This document shows, piece after piece, positions 1 to 9,708 of a DNA stretch of 64,000 nt. Below the pieces are notes generated by a model. That model saw only the letters and a list, made by a program, of their open reading frames with translations, was not told where the DNA came from and did no database searches. Origin of the DNA: SAR202 cluster bacterium (GTDB taxonomy: Bacteria > Chloroflexota > Dehalococcoidia > Lucifugimonadales > UBA2962); contig JAKUTS010000003.1 in NCBI GenBank assembly GCA_022447925.1, positions 1-64,000 on the forward strand, given 5' to 3'. Numbering within the stretch: position 1 is the first letter of the stretch; every line of letters begins with the position of its first letter. The translations under genes and the position numbers were made by a program.

Positions 1-1003
1 AAACCTTATCTAAAGTTTCTTCTGCATCTTTACCAGTTACGTTAATGGGTCTTAAGTCAACCAGTACCATATGGGTATCCGTCCCTCCAGAAACAATACG
101 CAAACCGCCGGTGGCCAAAATATCAGCGAGCTTAATTGCATTTTTTACTACTTGGTTCGAGTAATCTATAAAGTCCGCAGACATTGCTTCTCCAAAAGCA
201 ACCGCTTTTGCGGCTATTGTGTTTTCTAAAGGTCCTCCTTGTACGTTTGGAAACACCCCTCTATCTACATTCTTAGCGTGAATTTCTTTAGATAGGATCA
301 TACCGCCTCTTGGTCCTCTGAGGGTTTTGTGGGTAGTTGAGGTTACTACGTCAGCATATGGTACGGGAGAAGGATGTACCTTTGCAGCAACCAAGCCTGA
401 CACATGAGCCATATCAACCATTAATATTGCATTTACCGCGTTAGCTACTTCTCGGAATCGGTTATATTCAAATATCCTCGGATATGCAGTTGCACCAGCA
501 ACGATGATTTTTGGTTTATGTTCCTGAGCTAATGCTAATACTTCATCAATGTTAACTAGCTCAGTTTCCTTATCCACTCCATAGGATACAAAATTATAGT
601 GCTTACCTGAGAAGTTCACTTTACTACCGTGCGTTAAATGACCTCCTTGATCCAGTCTTAGGCCGAGTACAGTATCGCCCGGTTCCAAAAGAGAGTGATA
701 TACAGCCATATTTGCTTGCGCACCAGAGTGAGGCTGAACGTTTGCATGTTCTGCTTGGAACAATGCCTTAGCTCTATCTATCGCTAAGGTTTCAGCAATA
801 TCAATGTGTTCGCAGCCGCCATAGTAGCGTTTTCCAGGATATCCTTCAGCGTATTTATTTGTCATCACAGAAGCTTGTGCTTCCATCACAGATTTGCTTG
901 CATAATTTTCTGATGCAATAAGATTTATGTTTCTGCTCTGCCGGTTCTCCTCCAATTCAATTGCAGAATAAATTTCAGGATCGGATGTTTTTAAGGTGTT
1001 CAA
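1..1003 (-). CDS. glyA: Serine hydroxymethyltransferase, C-terminus cut by window edge
   Basis: Reverse-strand translation from a TTG at 1003 gives [43 protein letters not shown]...[21 protein letters not shown]...[18 protein letters not shown], the canonical SHMT and PLP-Lys motifs; not in the ORF track because it starts with TTG and has no stop in the window. Confidence 0.95.
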   Translation of the reverse strand, partial: MNTLKTSDPEIYSAIELEENRQSRNINLIASENYASKSVMEAQASVMTNKYAEGYPGKRYYGGCEHIDIAETLAIDRAKALFQAEHANVQPHSGAQANMAVYHSLLEPGDTVLGLRLDQGGHLTHGSKVNFSGKHYNFVSYGVDKETELVNIDEVLALAQEHKPKIIVAGATAYPRIFEYNRFREVANAVNAILMVDMAHVSGLVAAKVHPSPVPYADVVTSTTHKTLRGPRGGMILSKEIHAKNVDRGVFPNVQGGPLENTIAAKAVAFGEAMSADFIDYSNQVVKNAIKLADILATGGLRIVSGGTDTHMVLVDLRPINVTGKDAEETLDKV

Positions 1004-1291
1004 TTTAGGCTCCAGTTTAATAAGCAAGTCATATTAAGTTGATCATTTAATTTTAAATAGAAAATAATGTATATTGACGGATAAAATATCAATAATAAGA
1101 GCACAAATCCGTGCCTGCATATCTATATTAGCAACTTTAATTCTATGGGTATTTTCAACCGTATTCAAGTTGGATAATTCAACTAAGAACTGGTATAAAT
1201 AACTATTATGTATATATAAATGTTGTTAGTTAAATTATATTTATGCAAATAATAAATAACTTATATACAAATATGCTGCTTTCCACTGCAT

Positions 1292-2308
1292 ATGTTCGAA
1301 AGACAGGGTGATTCAATTCTAAATCTTAATGTTGAGAAATTACTTTTAAATGAAAAAACTATTGATGATTATTACATCAAGGAATGGGATGATTTACTTA
1401 ATCGGGTAGATAGTGCCAGCATGTTTTCTTCTTATTGGTTTTTGTCATCATGGCAAGATGTGTTTGTTCCTAACATGAGTCTCACAATTTTTTTAATTCG
1501 CAAAAATAATTGTTTGGTAGGCATGATTCCTGTCTTGGAAGATGAGTTTCGATTGACGATAGCTGGAGATCCTGAGTTATTCGATTATCAGCAGCTTGTT
1601 ATTCAGAAGGACATGGAAACGGAAGTAATTAATACATTTTTCGATTATCTAGAAAATGAAAGCTGGAAATATTTTGAACTAGCCTCTGTGTCTAACAATT
1701 TGCAGAAAAACATATTGATGAAAATTGCTGACGAACGAGGTTATTCTATAAACAGTGAACAGGTCGCTGTATGTCCGATTTTGGAACTACCAGATTCCTG
1801 GGATGAATACATCTCTACATTAAAGAAAAAATACAGACATGAACTTCGTCGTAAAATCCGACGTATTGAAAGTATGGGAGAGGTTGCTCATATATCTTTC
1901 AGTAATCCATCTAATGAAGATATAAATGAATTTTTTCGATTGATGCGTCTTACCGGAGAGGCGAAATCAGTATTTTTGACCTCGAAAGTAGAGAACTTTT
2001 TTAGGTTATTGATTCAAAATGCATCTAAAAGGAATCACGTCAATTTGTCGTTTCTAGAATTTAATTCACAAAGAGTGGCTGGTTGCATGGTTTTTGATTA
2101 TCAAAATGATTTCATGCTTTACAATAGCGGTTATGATTTTTCGAATCGACAGCTTGGCGCAGGGTTGATTAATAAAGCCTATGCAATAAGAGAAGCAATT
2201 AATTTAGGCAGATCGAGTTTTAATTTTTTAAAGGGGTCAGAGCGTTATAAGTATGAATTGGGAGGTATAGACACACCAGTTCATAACATAGTTATAAAAA
2301 AACATTAA
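1292..2308 (+). CDS. GNAT-fold acetyltransferase, BioF2/CelD-like
   Basis: KKKYRHELRRKIRRIES and GSERYKYELGG motifs typical of BioF2-like/FemAB-like acetyltransferases. Confidence 0.65.
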   Translation: MFERQGDSILNLNVEKLLLNEKTIDDYYIKEWDDLLNRVDSASMFSSYWFLSSWQDVFVPNMSLTIFLIRKNNCLVGMIPVLEDEFRLTIAGDPELFDYQQLVIQKDMETEVINTFFDYLENESWKYFELASVSNNLQKNILMKIADERGYSINSEQVAVCPILELPDSWDEYISTLKKKYRHELRRKIRRIESMGEVAHISFSNPSNEDINEFFRLMRLTGEAKSVFLTSKVENFFRLLIQNASKRNHVNLSFLEFNSQRVAGCMVFDYQNDFMLYNSGYDFSNRQLGAGLINKAYAIREAINLGRSSFNFLKGSERYKYELGGIDTPVHNIVIKKH

Positions 2309-2351
2309 TATGAATACCAAAGAGATAACTTTTATGAAACAAGGTGTGTAA

Positions 2352-3605
2352 TTGGAATATCGAGTAGCATTCCTGAGTTTGCATGGCTGTCCTGTAGCTC
2401 GTTTAGGAGAAAAAGATACCGGGGGTATGAACGTTTATCTAAAAGAAACGGCAAAGCAACTAGGAAAATTAGGAATAAAAGTTGACGTTTTTACTAGAGT
2501 TCATGATCCTAATGATGAGGAAGTAATACAGTTAGGAATTAATGCTAGGGTTATTCATCTAAAAGCTGGAGAATCTACTTATAGAAAAGAAGATTTATAT
2601 CAAGCTGGACCTGAGTTTGTGGAAAACGTTTTACGTTTTCAAAAGCATGAGAACACTGAATATAACCTGATTCATTCTCATTATTGGTTATCTAGCTATC
2701 CTGGAATCACATTATCTAAATTATGGTCAGTGCCTCTGGTTTCTACTTTTCATACATTAGCCAAATTGAAATTGAAGGCAAAAGCTGAAGAAAAAGAATC
2801 GCGCCGTAGAATTACGACCGAGACTGAAGCAATCCTACAGTCCGATGGGATTGTCGTTTCAACCGATTCTGAGATTTCGGATATTAAAGAACTCTACTTT
2901 AAATCAGACAAAACTTTTAAGCACTCTAAAATTAAGGTAATAACCCCTGGGGTTAATCTGGAGATTTTTCGTCCTGGAAACAGGTCAGAAGCAAAGAAAA
3001 AATTAAAGTTATCCACAAGGAAAATGGTTTTATATGCCGGAAGGGTAGAGCCGTTAAAAGGAATAGATATAGCTATTTCTGCCGTTGCTATGCTTGAAAT
3101 TAATGAGGAGGTCGATTTGATAGTGGTGGGTGGAGACTCAACTTCTGCTGATATTGTGGCGGAGCTAAAGGAATTGGCTAGTTCTTTGGGTATATCGGAA
3201 AGAGTCAAATTTGTTGGCTCTATTAGTCAATCTGAATTAGGTGATTTTTATAGGGCTGCTGATGTTCTTATATTTCCGTCCTATTATGAAAGTTTTGGAT
3301 TAGTAGCACTGGAGGCTATGGCATCCGGAACACCTGTAGTTGCTTCCCGGGTCGGTGGTTTAACTAAATTATTAAAGAATGGTGAAACAGGGTATTTAGT
3401 TCCATTTAGATGTGCTGAATCATTTACTGAGAAGCTTGAGGTTATTTTGTCCAACCCTGCATTACAAGATGCAATTAGTTATTCTGCACGACGTGATGCG
3501 ATCGGCTATGGATGGGCAGATTTAGCTAGGAAGCTGGCGGGGTTTTATACTTCACTGTCTGATCAATATAGTTTAGTATCAGATTCGGCCGTAGAAATAG
3601 TTTGA
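2352..3605 (+). CDS. GT4 glycosyltransferase, MshA-like (D-inositol-3-phosphate glycosyltransferase family)
   Basis: DTGGMNVYLKETAKQLGKLGIKVDVFTR, LIHSHYWLSS, FHTLAKLK, ESFGLVALEAMASGTPVVASRVGG; co-linear with actinobacterial MshA as I recall it; TTG start. Confidence 0.8.
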   Translation: MEYRVAFLSLHGCPVARLGEKDTGGMNVYLKETAKQLGKLGIKVDVFTRVHDPNDEEVIQLGINARVIHLKAGESTYRKEDLYQAGPEFVENVLRFQKHENTEYNLIHSHYWLSSYPGITLSKLWSVPLVSTFHTLAKLKLKAKAEEKESRRRITTETEAILQSDGIVVSTDSEISDIKELYFKSDKTFKHSKIKVITPGVNLEIFRPGNRSEAKKKLKLSTRKMVLYAGRVEPLKGIDIAISAVAMLEINEEVDLIVVGGDSTSADIVAELKELASSLGISERVKFVGSISQSELGDFYRAADVLIFPSYYESFGLVALEAMASGTPVVASRVGGLTKLLKNGETGYLVPFRCAESFTEKLEVILSNPALQDAISYSARRDAIGYGWADLARKLAGFYTSLSDQYSLVSDSAVEIV

Positions 3606-3608
3606 TTT

Positions 3609-4529
3609 TTAATGAGTTAAATTGAGCTCGTACCATACCGTTTCCTCAAGTAATTCAAAACCTAATGATAGGTAAAGTTCCCTCGCTGACATGTTGCTGG
3701 CGTCTACCTCTAGAGTCACGTTAGGTATTTTTAGCGATCCTAGGTAGTTTATGCCTGATTGAACAATGTAACGCCCTAGTCCCAAGCCCCTAAGTTCTGG
3801 GTGAATGCCTGTCATCCCTATATATCCATTCGCAGAATCATTCTTTTTAGGTCGATGAGTCCAATTATAGCCGACCATTTCTTGGTTCGAATTTTCGAGT
3901 ATAAGGATTCCATCACTTTCCCATTCAGTCAGCCTCGCTTTAGACGATATTTGGTTGACTGTATTTGGACTAAAGCCCCAGCTTCCTGCAAAAGATTTGT
4001 TTTGTAATTTTGTAAGTTCTTCCTCGTCTTTATCCATATTGAAAAATCTAAGCCGATAACCGGAAGGCGTTTTATCTTCATAAATCACTTGATTCTTTTT
4101 GGTCAGTTTCCAGTATCTTCTTACCGCAGCAAACCCAGCTTGTTCCAAGAGGAATCTTCCGGCGTCATTATTGACCGCTACTTGAATATGCAATATCTGA
4201 GAATTTAATTTGTCTGCGCGTTCGATAGCTGTTTGGAGTAGTTGCCTTCCAATTCCAAAGCGTCTGTACTCCGGATTTACAAATAAATTTGCTACTGCAC
4301 GTTCGATTTTAGCTTCATGCGTGACTCGTAAAATTCCAACAGGTGTATCTTCGATGTCAGCTATAAAGCAATTATTTTCTGGTTCAATGTCCGGTTGCTT
4401 TAAGAATAATTCTTTCGATGTTTGATTAATGTACAGGTCGTTATCAGAAGCTAAACCGTGGTTGAGCATTTCTGTCCACACATCTAATTTATCCCAGGCA
4501 AATGTATTAATTACAGCGATGCTTTGCAT
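3609..4529 (-). CDS. Tandem GNAT-domain acetyltransferase, MshD-like
   Basis: Two GNAT motifs: NPEYRRFGIGRQLL and HPELRGLGLGRYIV, then VTLEVDASNMSARELYLSLGFE; GYNWTHRP resembles MshD GFHWTKVHP. Confidence 0.7.
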   Translation of the reverse strand: MQSIAVINTFAWDKLDVWTEMLNHGLASDNDLYINQTSKELFLKQPDIEPENNCFIADIEDTPVGILRVTHEAKIERAVANLFVNPEYRRFGIGRQLLQTAIERADKLNSQILHIQVAVNNDAGRFLLEQAGFAAVRRYWKLTKKNQVIYEDKTPSGYRLRFFNMDKDEEELTKLQNKSFAGSWGFSPNTVNQISSKARLTEWESDGILILENSNQEMVGYNWTHRPKKNDSANGYIGMTGIHPELRGLGLGRYIVQSGINYLGSLKIPNVTLEVDASNMSARELYLSLGFELLEETVWYELNLTH

Positions 4530-4675
4530 AGAAATGTAATATTAATAGTATTAGTTTTACTTAGCATAACAAGCGGTGGGAGTGTATCAGAGGGATAAAT
4601 CACTAACAATACCTTTTTAGGTAACTGTTAAAATCTCATAGCGTTATTATGATTTTAATTAAAGTTTTTTAATAT

Positions 4676-5386
4676 TTGAGTGGATGGTTATATATGTATA
4701 TTCCAAAAAGTTTTATGGTTATTACCCCGCATCCGGATGACGCTGAGCTAGGTTGCGGTGGAACGATATCCAAATGGATTTCTGAAAAAGCATACGGGGT
4801 TTTATTGGTGTGCACCAATGGAGATAAAGGCTCCGCAGAGCCTCATATGACATCTCAAATGCTGTCTGGTATTCGTGCTGCAGAGCAAGAGTCTGCCTCA
4901 AAAGTACTCGGATTACAGGAAGTTGTATCCTTTGGTTATCCTGATGGTGAGCTGGATGATACAAAAGAATTTAGAGAACGTATCGTGAAGAATATAAGAA
5001 AATATCAGCCAGAAGTTGTGTTATCTACCGATCCTATAAGACAGAGCTTTTATATTCATAGAGACCATAGAATTACAGGTCAGGTAGTTCTTGATGCAAT
5101 CTATCCTTATTCTAGAGATAGATTGTATTATCCTCATCACGAAAAAGAAGGAATTTTAACTCATAAAGTGAAAGATGTTTTATTGTGGGGTTCCGAAAGT
5201 CCTAATGAGATAGTTAATATAACTGAATATATTGATACCAAAATCGAGGCCCTAAGCGAACACTCGAGTCAACTATCAGACATTGATAGTGTGGGTTCAA
5301 GACTTAAAGATAGTGCGAAAAGAGCGGCAGCTAACCAAGATTATCAATATGGAGAGGCCTTTAGGCGTATAGTTTTTCGCCAGTAA
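4676..5386 (+). CDS. PIG-L family deacetylase (LmbE/MshB/BshB-like)
   Basis: HPDDAELGCGGTISKW and HRDHRITG motifs; true start probably ATG at 4694. Confidence 0.85.
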   Translation: MSGWLYMYIPKSFMVITPHPDDAELGCGGTISKWISEKAYGVLLVCTNGDKGSAEPHMTSQMLSGIRAAEQESASKVLGLQEVVSFGYPDGELDDTKEFRERIVKNIRKYQPEVVLSTDPIRQSFYIHRDHRITGQVVLDAIYPYSRDRLYYPHHEKEGILTHKVKDVLLWGSESPNEIVNITEYIDTKIEALSEHSSQLSDIDSVGSRLKDSAKRAAANQDYQYGEAFRRIVFRQ

Positions 5387-5388
5387 CT

Positions 5389-6120
5389 ATGTATGACCTG
5401 CACTCCCATATATTACCGGGGATAGATGATGGTCCTCGAAGTAAAAATGAAAGTTTAGAATTAATTCTTGCGGCTTCACGTAGTGGAATCAAAACATTAA
5501 TCGCTACACCTCATATGAAAGATGTAAATGAGAAAAGGTCAGTTAGATATACTCAAGAAGTACTTAGATTATTACAACAAGATGTTAAAAGCTTGAATTT
5601 AAGTATTAGGTTAAAGATGGGGATGGAGAATCATCTTGCACCAAATACTCCAGATATGTTTAAAGCGGGTAAATCTTTGACAATTAATTCAACTAATTTC
5701 GCATTAATCGAGTTACCGTTCTTTGGTTATCCAGACTATGTTGATGATACTTTACAGGAACTTCAGCAAAACGGCATAACCCCTGTGCTGGCTCATCCAG
5801 AGAGAATCGAGCTTATTCAAAATAACCCTGCTAAATTGGAGCAATTCGTAAATCAAGGTATGGTTTCACAAGTGACATCAGGAAGTTTAATTGGTCAATT
5901 TGGCAAAGAGGTAAAGTCTTTTACAGAAATGCTTGTTACCAAAGGCATGGCACATGTCATGTCATCAGATTGTCACAGACCATTTGGGCGTCGGGCACCT
6001 GATTTACATGTCGGGTATCAAGCTGCATATCGTTTGATCGGAGAGGCTAAAGCCAAAATGTTGGTGTGCCATAACCCTAAGTCGATTATTAATGGAACTT
6101 ATACAAGTCATACATTATGA
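5389..6120 (+). CDS. PHP-domain phosphatase, CpsB/CapC/YwqE-like
   Basis: MYDLHSHILPGIDDGPRS, TPHMKD, VLAHPER, SSDCHRP metal-binding motifs. Confidence 0.8.
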   Translation: MYDLHSHILPGIDDGPRSKNESLELILAASRSGIKTLIATPHMKDVNEKRSVRYTQEVLRLLQQDVKSLNLSIRLKMGMENHLAPNTPDMFKAGKSLTINSTNFALIELPFFGYPDYVDDTLQELQQNGITPVLAHPERIELIQNNPAKLEQFVNQGMVSQVTSGSLIGQFGKEVKSFTEMLVTKGMAHVMSSDCHRPFGRRAPDLHVGYQAAYRLIGEAKAKMLVCHNPKSIINGTYTSHTL

Positions 6121-6525
6121 GTCAAAAAATTCAACAACCTTCTGTGGGGTAAAGGTAATTAAAATAAACTTACTAGTTTGTTTAATTTCATTTGCATATT
6201 TATCCCCTGCAATTTCACCTAAGTATTTAATAGATAATTCCATTAAAAGATCCTCATCTTTGCAATCAGATATTTTTGCATGCCCATTAAACATCACATA
6301 AGAGTATGGCGGATCAGTTTTGGAAATTAAAATTGCGACTCTATTGTCATGCTCAATGTTTCTGACTTTTACTGTTTTAGGCTCAGAAAGTATCAGGTAA
6401 TTCTCACCGTCATACTTGTACCATACAGGAGCTATGTGAGGTGAACCATCAGGCATTAAAGTAACAAGATCAGCAAGGTATTTACCTTTGACAAGAGATT
6501 CGGCACTTTTTGATAAATTGATCAT
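6115..6525 (-). CDS. PPOX-class, possibly F420-dependent, flavin/pyridoxamine oxidase-fold protein
   Basis: LADLVTLMPDGSPHIAPVWYKYDGENYLI...KVRNIEHDNRVAI typical of PPOX F420-dependent family. Confidence 0.7.
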   Translation of the reverse strand: MINLSKSAESLVKGKYLADLVTLMPDGSPHIAPVWYKYDGENYLILSEPKTVKVRNIEHDNRVAILISKTDPPYSYVMFNGHAKISDCKDEDLLMELSIKYLGEIAGDKYANEIKQTSKFILITFTPQKVVEFFDS

Positions 6526-7172
6526 TGCAGGTTAGTATCAGATCCCTTTATTACTTCCAATGCTAAAGACAATATTTGTTTAGACAATGTTTTTTCATCT
6601 AATGTTCCATCTACGATTTTCCACCGATCATGATTTTCATTTGCTAACTCGATAAACCCGTTTCTCACCCTTTGATGAAAGTCATTTGGCTTTGTTTCGA
6701 ACCTGCTCACTTTTCCGGTTCTAGAAATCGTCCGAGCTATCGAGGTTTCAATCGGGCAGTCAATCAATATCGTCAGGTTTGGTACAAAATCGCCGATCGC
6801 ATTCGAATTAGCCTGTTTTATAAAATTAATATCAAACCCAAACCCATAACCTTGGTATGCTACAGTTGAATCAATGTATCTATCACAAATTATGACATTG
6901 TTTGGTTCTATTAGAACAGGGCTAATTCTTTCTGCAACCAGCTGAGCCCTTGCAGCTAGAAATAAATAAAGCTGCGACATGTCAGTTAGGCCAGCATGGT
7001 GTCTTTGGCCGTCATTAAGTATTTCCCTTAAGTTTTCTCCTAAATTGGTACCACCAGGTTCTCTTAATGAAGTAACGTTATACCCTCTACCAAGTAAAGC
7101 CGTTGATAACAGTCTTGACTGGGTAGACTTACCCGACCCATCTCCACCTTCAAGCGTTATAAGAATTGACAT
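6522..7172 (-). CDS. tmk: Thymidylate kinase
   Basis: ITLEGGDGSGKSTQ, REPGGT, DRYIDSTVAYQGYG. Confidence 0.95.
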   Translation of the reverse strand: MSILITLEGGDGSGKSTQSRLLSTALLGRGYNVTSLREPGGTNLGENLREILNDGQRHHAGLTDMSQLYLFLAARAQLVAERISPVLIEPNNVIICDRYIDSTVAYQGYGFGFDINFIKQANSNAIGDFVPNLTILIDCPIETSIARTISRTGKVSRFETKPNDFHQRVRNGFIELANENHDRWKIVDGTLDEKTLSKQILSLALEVIKGSDTNLQ

Positions 7173-7223
7173 GATTAGATCCAGGAGTAATTAAATTTAT
7201 TAATTTTGGGATATTCAACATAG

Positions 7224-8798
7224 TTATTTGTATATGATCACCTTTCTTTTTGGATCACGGCCTGTACTAGTGGACGATATTCCATATCGATCAGCAATGG
7301 CGTGTTGCAGGTGTCTGATGTATGCGCCTTGTGGTGTAAGCTCGATTTCCTTTTTACCCTCTATCACTTCAGATACAGCCTTTTTGACTTCTTGAAGAGC
7401 ACTGGAAATAGCAGGAGTGTCCCTGTTAAAGTCATTTTGACGTGAAATAGCTTTAATGAACTGTTCAATTTGTTGAGAAGTGTTTCTCCTCACTACGTAT
7501 ACCGGTCTGCCTTGATTTTCAGCTTCCCTCAATGCCTTTGTTCGTTTTCGGTAGTAATTTTTAGTGGTTAAAAGTAAGTCTGCATTTTTAATATCATTAA
7601 CAAGTTCAATTTTTAAATTAGAATCAATGATAGCTTTTTGTAATCTGCCTTTATTAACGCCATAGGGCATTATTCTAGTGGTTCTTAAATTTAGTTCAGA
7701 CTCAACGATTTCATTTGCATTGACAGGGTTGTCGCTAAATTTTATTTTTTCCGATATGGCTTTAGTTGACTCATTGTTAAGTAGTATATTTCCCGATTCG
7801 TCTATACTTCTGATTTCAGGCTTAAATAAAGAGTCACGTAAGATTTCATCTACAGTAGAAGCAACATTTTCATGAACTGCTACTAAGTTCCTGCCTTGGA
7901 TTTCAATTAAAACATCAAAGGTTGGTGGAGAACGCCTCTCGAGAACCGTTTTCTGTGTGCGTCGTCTTCTAGCTTCATCGTCACCTAAAGTAACTGTGTG
8001 AATACCTCCGATTAAGTCAGATAGTGTGGGGTTTCTAATTAAGTTTTCCAGGGTGTTTCCGTGAGCTGTGGCAACCAATTGAACACCTCTTTCCGCAATA
8101 GTTCTTGCTGCATTAGCTTCAAGTTCAGTACCTATCTCATCAATTACAATTACTTCTGGCATGTGATTTTCGACAGCTTCAATCATGACCGAGTGCTGTT
8201 CTAAAGGAGTGGATACTTGCATTCGGCGAGCATTTCCTATACTCGGATGAGGGATATCACCATCACCTGCAATTTCATTTGAAGTATCCACTATAACTAC
8301 TCTTTTATGAGCAGTATCAGCAAGTACCCGTGCCACTTCTCTGAGCATAGTGGTTTTACCTATACCAGGACGGCCTAATAATAACGTGCTTTTCCCTGTT
8401 AGAATTAGGTCTTCAATAATTTTTATGGTGCCGAAAACTGCTCTGCCTACTCGCAGTGTTAGTCCAATTATTTTATTCGACCTATTACGAATTGCAGAGA
8501 TTCTATGTAGAGTTCGTTCAATACCGGCACGATTGTCCTCTCCAAAATCTCCAATTCGCTGGGTTATATAATTTATATCCTCGACTGTTACCTCTCTACT
8601 TCCTAGGGAATTTGTACCCGTTGTGAATCTGGCTTGTGGCACTCTCCCTAAGTCGATTACTACTTCTAATAAATGAGTCAATTCCTCAATTGATAGTAGT
8701 GGGTCCTTGATATTACTTGGTAATATCTCGGTTAGAGTCTCAATGTCATGATCCTTTATAGAATCATTAGATGGTTGTTGATTATGTGACAAATCCAA
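7224..8798 (-). CDS. AAA ATPase with C-terminal R3H domain (SpoIIIAA/Ycf45-like)
   Basis: LLLGRPGIGKTTMLREVAR Walker A, EVIVIDEIGTELEANAARTIAERGVQLVATAHGN, C-terminal R3H-like HAIADRYGISSTSTGRDPKRKVIIY. Confidence 0.85.
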   Translation of the reverse strand: MDLSHNQQPSNDSIKDHDIETLTEILPSNIKDPLLSIEELTHLLEVVIDLGRVPQARFTTGTNSLGSREVTVEDINYITQRIGDFGEDNRAGIERTLHRISAIRNRSNKIIGLTLRVGRAVFGTIKIIEDLILTGKSTLLLGRPGIGKTTMLREVARVLADTAHKRVVIVDTSNEIAGDGDIPHPSIGNARRMQVSTPLEQHSVMIEAVENHMPEVIVIDEIGTELEANAARTIAERGVQLVATAHGNTLENLIRNPTLSDLIGGIHTVTLGDDEARRRRTQKTVLERRSPPTFDVLIEIQGRNLVAVHENVASTVDEILRDSLFKPEIRSIDESGNILLNNESTKAISEKIKFSDNPVNANEIVESELNLRTTRIMPYGVNKGRLQKAIIDSNLKIELVNDIKNADLLLTTKNYYRKRTKALREAENQGRPVYVVRRNTSQQIEQFIKAISRQNDFNRDTPAISSALQEVKKAVSEVIEGKKEIELTPQGAYIRHLQHAIADRYGISSTSTGRDPKRKVIIYK

Positions 8799-9699
8799 CA
8801 GCTGTCTCCTCTGCAGCTAATTTTTGAGTGGCGGTAATTGGTAAAACATAGATGTCATAACTAGTACTTTTACACAGATCAATTTCTAATGCAGCTGTAT
8901 GAGCACTAACTTGAAAATCTGGTATAAAAACCTTTACTCCGTCTATCTCATTCAAAACTGTTAAGCTAAATTGTAACAAGTGTTTCAGAATATTATAGTT
9001 ATATTCTGGATTAGCCATCAAAGTAACAATTTGAGTTCGCTTTGATCGATAGGTTTTTAGGTGTGCTTTGATATCAAGATTTTCTACTATTGTATATTCA
9101 TGAGCAATATTTTTATATTGCCCATTTAAATCTTGCCAGTCTGATAGAGTAGGGCATAATAAGGATCTAACTTCTAGCGGTGTGGTTTGGTTATAGAGTC
9201 TATATATGGCTAGGTCATCATTGTCAGATTTTTTTTTAACTTCGACCTCAATTTGATCTAACGTTATTGGTTTGCCTTCAAATAAAGACTCTGTATGTGA
9301 ACGCTTAAAACCAGATTTTTTTAAAAGTTCATCCAAATCGTCATTTTTTTTAATTCTTACAATAATTCTATTAGCTCCGACTTGTGACAACTCCATAGCC
9401 ATCAAGGCAACAAGTGAAGGTAGAGTTTCTATCGGTTTAGTAGCAACCGCGAGTCGAGTTAGCAACCAATTCCTGTTACTTACTATTGGATTTGCGGTTA
9501 TCAGTGATAGGTATTTTGTGTTGATGAATGACCTAGGGTTTTTTGTGCCAATAATCTTATTAATGGAATCAATTAATAATGATAATGGAGATATATTGGA
9601 ATCATCACTAATTGTTGGTGTGCAAGCAAAATTAAAACCAACTCGATTGTATGAAAGTAGGTACTGCAGCAAGTCGGTAAGTTCGAGCATTTTTTGCAT
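8782..9699 (-). CDS. Hypothetical protein, possibly GNAT-like fold in part
   Basis: Long ORF overlapping the next CDS by 17 nt on the same strand; ANRIIVRIKKNDDLDELLKKSGFKRSHTE is weakly GNAT-like. Confidence 0.6.
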   Translation of the reverse strand: MQKMLELTDLLQYLLSYNRVGFNFACTPTISDDSNISPLSLLIDSINKIIGTKNPRSFINTKYLSLITANPIVSNRNWLLTRLAVATKPIETLPSLVALMAMELSQVGANRIIVRIKKNDDLDELLKKSGFKRSHTESLFEGKPITLDQIEVEVKKKSDNDDLAIYRLYNQTTPLEVRSLLCPTLSDWQDLNGQYKNIAHEYTIVENLDIKAHLKTYRSKRTQIVTLMANPEYNYNILKHLLQFSLTVLNEIDGVKVFIPDFQVSAHTAALEIDLCKSTSYDIYVLPITATQKLAAEETAVGFVT

Positions 9700-9708
9700 T
9701 GCTAATAC

